From the NCBI GenBank assembly GCA_016617855.1, contig JAECUM010001936.1, positions 1-64,000 of the forward strand: a DNA stretch of 64,000 bases, given 5' to 3'. Positions 56,891 to 64,000 of the stretch are shown one piece after another; within the stretch, counting starts at the first letter, position 1; each line of letters opens with the position of its first letter. Origin of the DNA: Megalonaias nervosa (lineage: Eukaryota; Mollusca; Bivalvia; Unionida; Unionidae). The notes under the pieces were generated by a model. The model made no database searches. It was not told the DNA's origin and saw only the letters and a program-made list of their open reading frames with translations. A program made the translations under genes and the position numbers.

Positions 56891-57480
56891 AAAAGTATGG
56901 TTGCAATTCTTGAACTCTTCAACTAATAATGCTTCAAGATACATTTCTTAACCAAATCGTTATCAGTACGACATTGAAGTGTAGACATTACTTACTTTGC
57001 CAAACAGTACACTTTTGTGATGTCTATGTCCAACTTTGTCTTGGCCATTTTAATTTTGCAGCAACTTTGTCAAAATGAAGAAAATATTTCGCAACTTCCT
57101 TTTCTTGAAAGGGGTTACTATCCTAATATTTCTGAAAATATCAAATCCTAAACTTGTTTGTAAAGGAGGGAGTAACGTTCTCCGCTTGTCTGTTCTAATC
57201 CTTTAAACCTATATTTCATTTCAATTTCTTCTCTCTGCATCTTCATTTGTAATGTCGTCCCTCCCCTCTCTCTGCCTTTTCCTTTGCTCTATCTGAATTT
57301 GTACTTCTCTACGTTTACATTTTGCCTCTTCTTTACCTATTTCTAAATTTGCATTTCCAAAATTTCATTCTGACAATGAAGCTTTGTTAAATCTAATTCT
57401 GTCTGAGCTTTATTAGTTATAATACATTTAGTTTCTTATCAAAGCAGAAACAACTGTACTAATCAAATCCAAAGCATTAT
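56891..57480 (-). mobile_element. Gmr1-like gag fragment, copy 5 (minus strand)
   Basis: On the minus strand the region encodes a charged coiled-coil stretch (EVQIQIEQRKRQREGRDD), then GFDIFRNIRIVTPF and, after a one-base shift, QEKEVAKYFLHFDKVAAKLK, collinear with FDITKNIRLVPPF and SEKEVDKYF of copy 2. A shortened SCAN-like part follows to about 56891. It is clearly degenerate, without LTR or pol. Confidence 0.7.
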
Positions 57481-60400
57481 CAGCCAAACATTCATTTCTT
57501 ACCAGATAATGCATCAACTGCATTGGGAATTAAAATCCCAAATAATCATAATGTCCTATCACAAGTTCACAATAATAGAATGTTCAACGGATTCCAATTG
57601 TCTTGAGTATCCTGCTGTACCACATTGATACAAAGTAGAATGTCTTTGATTTAGTTCAAACTAGTACAATAGTCAATGAGCACTTAGTAATTCCAATAAA
57701 TTATTTAAATACATTTAAATTCATACATCCTCTCGAATATATCTCAACACAACTGTAAATTCTGATACTGATTCTCACAGGCTGGTCTTAAAAGATGAAA
57801 GGAAAATGTTGCTGATTAAACCCCTATTTATACATTTTTCACTTGACCTATCACGTAATAGATTATTCTGGAATTCTAAATGGAAAGTCTACTTGTAAAC
57901 AAGGTTAGGTCTTGAACTCAAATTTTAGTAAGGACCTGTTTACTTCTTACAGTCATGACAACAGTCAGGAAAGCAAATAGGCCAGCCAGAGTCGCAATCA
58001 CAGACAAAAATTAAGCACACAATATAGATGTACACAAAACCCTATTTCCTAGGATCTAAAGACAACAGTCGTTGGCAAGAGAGGAGTTATTACATGCTAA
58101 CACCCCAAGTAATTTTTCCTAATCAACTAGCAATCACACATTCACGAGATCCAAATTTCACACTTGTATGTTTTTTTCTTTCCACTCATTTGTATGATTT
58201 ATCAAGATGCACTTTAAAGCCACTGATCGGAATTTCATGCCATGTACTAAATAACAGGACTCAAACACATAATGCACAGATTTAGTCATATGGAAAATGA
58301 ACAAGTATTCGTGGCAATATTCCAAGCATTTCCAAAGTTAGGAAACGCATTGTACCATTCCACATCGTAAATATTGTGCATAATGACACAGGTACCAAAT
58401 AATTGGATGGTTACTCAGTTTCGGAAATATCTTCCCAACAATTCAAACAAATAATCACTAAAACTAAAAAGTTTGAAACAGAGACGCAAATACAGATAAT
58501 ACGTACCCTTCGTTTGCTGTAATATAACTGACGTTCTTCAAAATATGTAGCTCGTACAATTTGTCCTAGCAATATATAAATAGTTACATATGCACTTTTT
58601 AATTCTATTGCTGCAGTGAATCAATGTATATTAGATGCAAAATATTTTCTAGAATTGCTATGTGTTTGCTGACTGGAGAAGTTATATTTATATTGTATAT
58701 TATGAAATAATACCCTTCATTTTGACTAGTCCAGTTATTGTAAAGTAGTGAATATAATGACATATGTGGAAAACAAAAAGTTTCTCTAAATGTTTTGATT
58801 GATTTAATGAATAATAGATTGCTTTACACGTGGGCCTTTACCTGGGCGAGGAAAGATATTGCAAATCCAAATTACACTATTGTCCTGATTTGTCATATTT
58901 TTTCTAATAAGACACAACTTCTCTTACAAAGAACTATTCTATAATCAGCCTCAAATGCTAAAGAAGAGTTTATTAATACATTTTAAGCAATTAAGCAATG
59001 CCAAAACTACAATGCAGTCAAGAGCTCTTTATTGATCATATTTCGAAAGGAGTTTCACAAATTGAGTTTCATAATAAAAGAACTATGAGAATTCTTATTG
59101 TTGGTTTAATCTACCTTTAATATATTGTAAAAGTTAGTTTTACGTGCATTTTGACGTCGAAGGTGTATGAAGTAACGACATATAGTTAAAGCATTTCATA
59201 TCCCAGATACAGACATGGTTGAAAATAAACAGATAAAAGATAAAAACAAACAAAATTTTGGAAACTATACAGACAAAAGATAAAAATAGGCGAAACTCTA
59301 CTCTGATGGATACCGAGTTATGTGTATGTGGCACGTGGTAATAGCATTTACAACATTATAATTATCCCCCGTGACACCGAGGAAACCACATAAACTTCAC
59401 TTGACACGTATAACAAGTGAACACAAATGACTTTATAATTCATAATTCCTTGATGAAAAGATGTGTATTTTGATAACATTAAAATGGTTGGACAGTGTTT
59501 AATCCTTATTATTATTATGGGTAACCATTACTGGCAGGATCTGAAGGATCTGGAGTAACAACCTTAAGGAAAGAGCCACCAAAATCGTTATTTATTACAT
59601 TACTTTGGTATTTAAGTATCCGGTAAGTTTCCAACATTTATATTATATGTACGTTAAACTTACTACAATCTTCTGCATCTAAGATACACAACACGGTCTG
59701 CATCAAAGATTAAACAATAATAGATGATATCTAATTAATTCATTAAGACTATTGGTACAACAGTATAAGAAAAGTATGGTCACTTCTTGCTTGAAAACCA
59801 TATATTTCTTATAATAATCTATCACTCATATTATATCTACCTAATTATATTTACGTTAGTAAGAATATTGCACGTGGTCTGGTGTATGCACTCCAAACCC
59901 TGGTTTATATTATTATGTTCTCCAGGACCATATTAACTAGATATTTATTTTCAACGTTCATATATTTCAGGTATGATAGTTAAGAATGTTACAGGTGTTT
60001 TTTTCTCTAGATCTATAATATTGATTGCTAGATTTAAATACGACCATCTTGCAATGGTATTTTGCATTAAGACAACTGCTTTCTAATCTCAAACTAGATG
60101 TGGAACCTATTTACTAAAATTTTCCAAATTTGGGTATGGTAATTTGTTGCCAATATGCTATTCCACATACGGACGTTGCCATCGATACTGTACATTGTAA
60201 TTGATTTTGCCAGGATTTTATGTCACAATGTGTTCTATATCTGTTAAATACTAAATAATGTTAAAGTACTGCTACCCATAATATTAAATGGTTTGTACGT
60301 AAAAGAATTGTTTCTGTCTCTTGAAGTATCTTTTCGTCTTTTTTCTTATGTTGTAATTTCTTTATTAACTGAAATGTTAAACTGATTATTGAAAATGACA

Positions 60401-60946
60401 GTATGAATTGCTTCCTAACTTCGTAAATCTTCATCCCGTTATTTATTTATCTGGCAATTTTAATTTTATTTAGTAAATCTGCAAATGCAATCGACCAGTT
60501 TTGAATGAGCTTATGGGTAATGTCTCCAAAACTTTTTGTCTCACAGCGCGACTCTGTCCTTGATGATGAAGTTAATTGTTGAGTGTCCTATGCTTATAAT
60601 TGTCAGTTATTTTGCAAGCATACATCTTCGGCTAAGTTATATTAGAATCACTACTAATGATAAACTACGACCATAAGGTCCTTTCTGAGTTGATTTTGCA
60701 ATATGTATATTTATACAAAAATATATCTTGCCGTTTGCAATATTTACCACGTTTAGAAAGTTTACATGACTGAAATTCCATTAAATTCGACACTCAAGCA
60801 TGAAAATACTTTCTTATTTACGTACTCTATCATGAAGACGAACCTACCTGCAGATTAAAGAATGGCATCTGGTACTCAGGCAGTACACTAATTAAAGACA
60901 AAATAACCACTGATTATACTGTGTTGAAAGTTTCAGCCTAACCTAC
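57481..60946. other. Intron sequence without supported gene
   Basis: AT-rich. 57500-58500 may hold further non-coding parts of the retroelement next to it, but I could not align it with an LTR. The rest shows no coding or repeat structure. Confidence 0.5.
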
Positions 60947-61147
60947 CATAGCAAGTTCCCCAGCTGTCTGGCTGCCAATGTCCATCAAGTTGACAATAAA
61001 GGCTACTTTCACCTATCATGTAGTATCCCTGATTGCATATCTTAGTCACTATGGCATGATATGAATATGGACCTGCAAAACCATCAGTCATATGCCATAC
61101 GGCATTTTGAATACCAATGGAAGTCCTTCCAGACCGACATATAACTG
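60947..61147 (-). CDS. CCP (sushi) domain exon
   Basis: A 201-nt phase 1-1 exon, acceptor TGTTTTCAG (a second AG three bases on is possible), donor TATG/GTAGGT. CCP cysteines are in VICRSGR, KICNQGYYMIG, LYCQLDGHW and GTCYG, with the conserved tryptophan after the third cysteine. It is more divergent from the 28-kb and 54-kb exons than these are from each other. Confidence 0.83.
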
Positions 61148-61956
61148 CTGAAAACAAAGAATAATATTAATTACTTTTAATCTTTTCATTATTCAAAATA
61201 TTTTGATTATATTCATTATCACAAACTTGTAAATAAAGTTTATATTTGTTATAGCCTTGAATTGAGTGCCTTCTATAGTTAGATGTCGTTAGCCTACCTT
61301 CGCAATATATTTGAAAAGTATCCAGAGATATTCTTTTAAGGAAATGTAAGGTATCGAACAACTCATCTACTTGATAGGTGTGATACAAAAACTCATCTAT
61401 ATAGGCATATCAAGGAGCATAGTACGTCGGAAATTTAGAAGAATAATGAATTACTAAATTTGAAACTAGTGAGTTAAATTTTGTACCATGTACAGAGAAA
61501 GTACATCAGATACCTTCACATTTAATAAAGAAAATAGTGTGCACACGAAAAACGGAGCAACTTGATTAAATGACAGAAAACCTAATATCTGTGCAAAAAA
61601 TATTGTAAAATTATACATTTATGTTTTCAAACATTTAGACAAAAAATTACAAGCTGCCATGCCACACAATGGAAAACGTATGAAATGGCAATGAAAATCA
61701 CATAAACATAGATGCAGTCATTAAAACATACAGGCGAAAAACAATGACATTTGTTACTGGAGAGTTTGAAGCGGTCTTCTTTGTTGCCTATGACTGCGTC
61801 TAGCCGTTAAAGCCGTGAGATCGCAGCGATAATATATTTGGTACCACACGTATTCCCCTATGATATCTGATTCCACATTTAAAACGTTTCTCATAATCTG
61901 TTAGCAGTTTTAATTCTACCTGAGTTACTTTCAAATTTAGATTGTGTATACTAATA

Positions 61957-62021
<65 letters not shown>

Positions 62022-63294
62022 TGTCGTCATAATCGCTTGGAGAATTTAAACTGAAATATTGCAGAATATATTTTGCAGAATGTTTATCCTTTGCCTTAAA
62101 TCCTGATCGTGCGAGTTTTGAATATAATTTCATCATTGGTGCTAGTTCAGTTTAATTAAATATTTCAGATTATCTGCTTTACATAATTAGTTTCCTGCAA
62201 CTTAACAAGGCTTCGCCGTCTTATGTGAGTCCATTTGCTAAGTAAAATTTGTTATTATTTCTGTGAATTTGCCATTGCTAACACTTTAGTTATTGTCCTG
62301 CAAACCGATCACAGGATCAAGTGTGTCTGTTAAAATAACAATACGAATTTGATACTGCTTACTTGATACTAATTTTGGGGCATGAGTCCCTTTCTCAAAT
62401 GTAATGATTATGTTGACAGAAAGAATTGGAATTTTATACGCGGTAATAGAGATCTTTGTGCGTGACATAAATCCTTGCATATGGAAATATTATTTGGTCT
62501 ATTAGTGTTATGTGTAGTATACCATATATTACAAACGTCTTAGTTATTTCTGCACTAACATATTCTCCATGCCCCCATAACTGATTCATATTTGCAAATA
62601 CAACCAATCCTTTAATTCATAATACAAAAATTTCTTGATTGTTATTATTTTTCGTTGGTGTATATCAATTAATAAGATAAGTTTTATAGATTGATTATAA
62701 TAGGACACCCTTAACAACATTTTCGCGGCTTGAGTATTATCTTATAACATCCCTTTCATTTATCAAACTTTTTTATTTTAGTTTTCTCTCTTCAAATATA
62801 TGTCTGAAGGAATTATCTATATCGTCTCACTATTTAGGTTTCACGTTTAAGGTTCTTAGTCAGGAGATCTAGAAAATAGGTACACACACACAGACACACA
62901 CACACACAGCCTGTAAATCAACTCTATCTGTCTGGTACAGGTCATCTCTGTGAATAATTAAATCCCTCTCCAAAAACTTCTTTCTTCTCTTTGTATAATA
63001 TGCTTGTAGGACGTTTTATTATCCGATCTATAAGTGCAAAATAATGAAGTCAAATTCAAAAAGACTTTTTATAATACTTATTTGTAAAGTGACTATAATT
63101 CCAAATTACAAACATAGCAAACAATGCGCCAGAGCTCACAGCCACATTCTACTAAAGAGTAGAATCATTACAAATTAGCAAGATAAAGTGTGAACAAAAA
63201 TCAACATTTTTACTTCAGTAAGAGATTAATACAAATAGGAAGCTATGTCAAAATTCAATGATATCTAAATGAATTTTTTTAATGAAAGGCTAAC
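61148..63294. other. Intron sequence with (TC)n tract
   Basis: No supported gene. A (TC)n microsatellite is at 61963-62016 and a short degenerate CA tract at 62880-62908. Confidence 0.6.
61963..62016. repeat. (TC)n microsatellite
   Basis: Pure TC run of about 54 bp. Confidence 0.97.
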
Positions 63295-63501
63295 CTGTGC
63301 AATTGGTCATAATTGTCCATGTCGCATTCTTTTGGCATTCTGTTGATGTGTTTGGAATATAATCAGAGAAAGCTGTATGTTGGTAGCCATGTTCACAGAC
63401 CAATTCGAGAGTTGCCGGATAGGTATTGTTCATCTGGTTGTCCCCGAGTTGAACAACAAAAACGGAACCATTTGCCAGTTGGTAATCCGGGCATTTAACG
63501 A
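63295..63501 (-). CDS. CCP (sushi) domain exon, most upstream in window
   Basis: A 207-nt phase 1-1 exon, acceptor TTTCCTATAG, donor CACAG/GTTAGC. CCP cysteines are in VKCPDYQLANG, LVCEHGYQHT, TECQKNATW and TNCTG; three sequons (NGS, NNT and NAT among them). It is longer than the other modules because of an insertion before the third cysteine. The receptor gene continues upstream beyond the window. Confidence 0.82.
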
Positions 63502-63769
63502 CTATAGGAAAATAAAATTTTGTGTTAAAATCTTATTATGGAACATAAACAAATCTAATAATATTCATATTTAGTAAATATTACATACCATTTGATTAGA
63601 CAGTATTACTGTTGTATTGATCTTTTTTATGGGAAGATTTTAATTAATTACAAGAAAATATATTATACAAAGAGTCATTAAGCTATTTGTTAGAAATACT
63701 CAAATGAACATTTTGTTGCCGTTCAACCTATAATAGATCAGAAAAATATCCATGCTTTATTCCTCCTAG

Positions 63770-64000
63770 CACAACTTTAGTAGTCAAGAGCCTGATACGA
63801 CTGATCAGAAGTCCTTATCTCTTTCTATGCGTACGTATTGCAAGAAGAGAGGGAACGTTATATCTGATCGCTACAAATTAAAAAATAAGCAACAGAATCA
63901 AGACAGACCTATTCCAAATGCTCCTTCTTCTAAGAGGTCAAGGTCACTGTCGAGTATTGAAAGCAATACATTTCTTGGGTCAATCAAACCCCAGTCTGAT
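63770..64000 (+). mobile_element. Gmr1-like gag fragment, copy 6 (continues beyond window)
   Basis: It aligns with 16690-16900 of copy 2: zinc-knuckle region (RTYCKKRGNVISD, with the first and last cysteines changed), the block CAAGACAGACCTATTCCAAATGCTC, and AAGAGGTCAAGGTCACTG. The knuckle is damaged, so it is a decayed copy. Confidence 0.82.

Overview
The window looks like animal nuclear DNA, most likely from a cephalopod mollusc of the octopus type. This is an inference from several traits: very AT-rich introns, many long (TA)n, (CA)n and (TTA)n microsatellites, a tRNA-derived SINE, Gmr1-type Ty3/Gypsy elements and Maverick/Polinton elements. No prokaryotic gene, rRNA, tRNA gene or CRISPR array is visible.

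Host gene. At least seven complement-control-protein (CCP, sushi) exons lie on the minus strand (63.50-63.30, 61.15-60.95, 54.60-54.41, 28.09-27.90, 14.13-13.94, 13.46-13.27 and 12.59-12.39 kb). Each has four cysteines, usable splice sites and phase 1-1 boundaries. They are followed in the same direction by a transmembrane exon (9.62-9.48 kb) and small cytoplasmic exons (9.03 to 7.47 kb), including a 19-nt microexon and an exon with two YxxL/I-type tyrosines. The simplest reading is one type I multi-sushi receptor gene of more than 56 kb whose introns hold nearly everything else. Two CCP exons (28 and 54 kb) lie in paralogous segments of about 2.5-3 kb; part of a third copy without its exon is at 24.8-25.9 kb.

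LTR retrotransposons. 14395-20997 is a full-length element with almost identical 894-bp LTRs and the order gag (SCAN-like, zinc knuckle), protease, integrase, reverse transcriptase, RNase H. Integrase before RT is the Gmr1 arrangement. Its ORF is broken in several places and its integrase carries a deletion also seen in the older copy at 1-4302. Further fragments lie at 23.3-24.3, 26.0-27.6 (minus), 56.9-57.5 (minus) and 63.77-64.0 kb. The full-length copy is embedded in a (TA)n tract and the copy at 1-4302 ends directly at one.

Polintons. Polinton 1 (28807-39383, mainly plus strand) has terminal inverted repeats of about 170-195 bp. It carries remnants of capsid-type genes, an adenain-like protease, a fibre-like protein with GDxM-type repeats, a PolB/SF1-helicase replication protein, an HNH nuclease, a minus-strand integrase, a phospholipase-A2-like piece and a packaging ATPase. 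Polinton 2 (41658-54000, minus strand) has inverted ends of about 31 bp and a different PolB type, with homologous protease, pX-like and ATPase genes. Both are decayed by stops, frameshifts and deletions.

The remaining DNA (4.4-7.4, 9.7-12.3, 21.1-23.3, 57.5-60.9 and 61.2-63.3 kb) is AT-rich intron with microsatellites and no supported genes.
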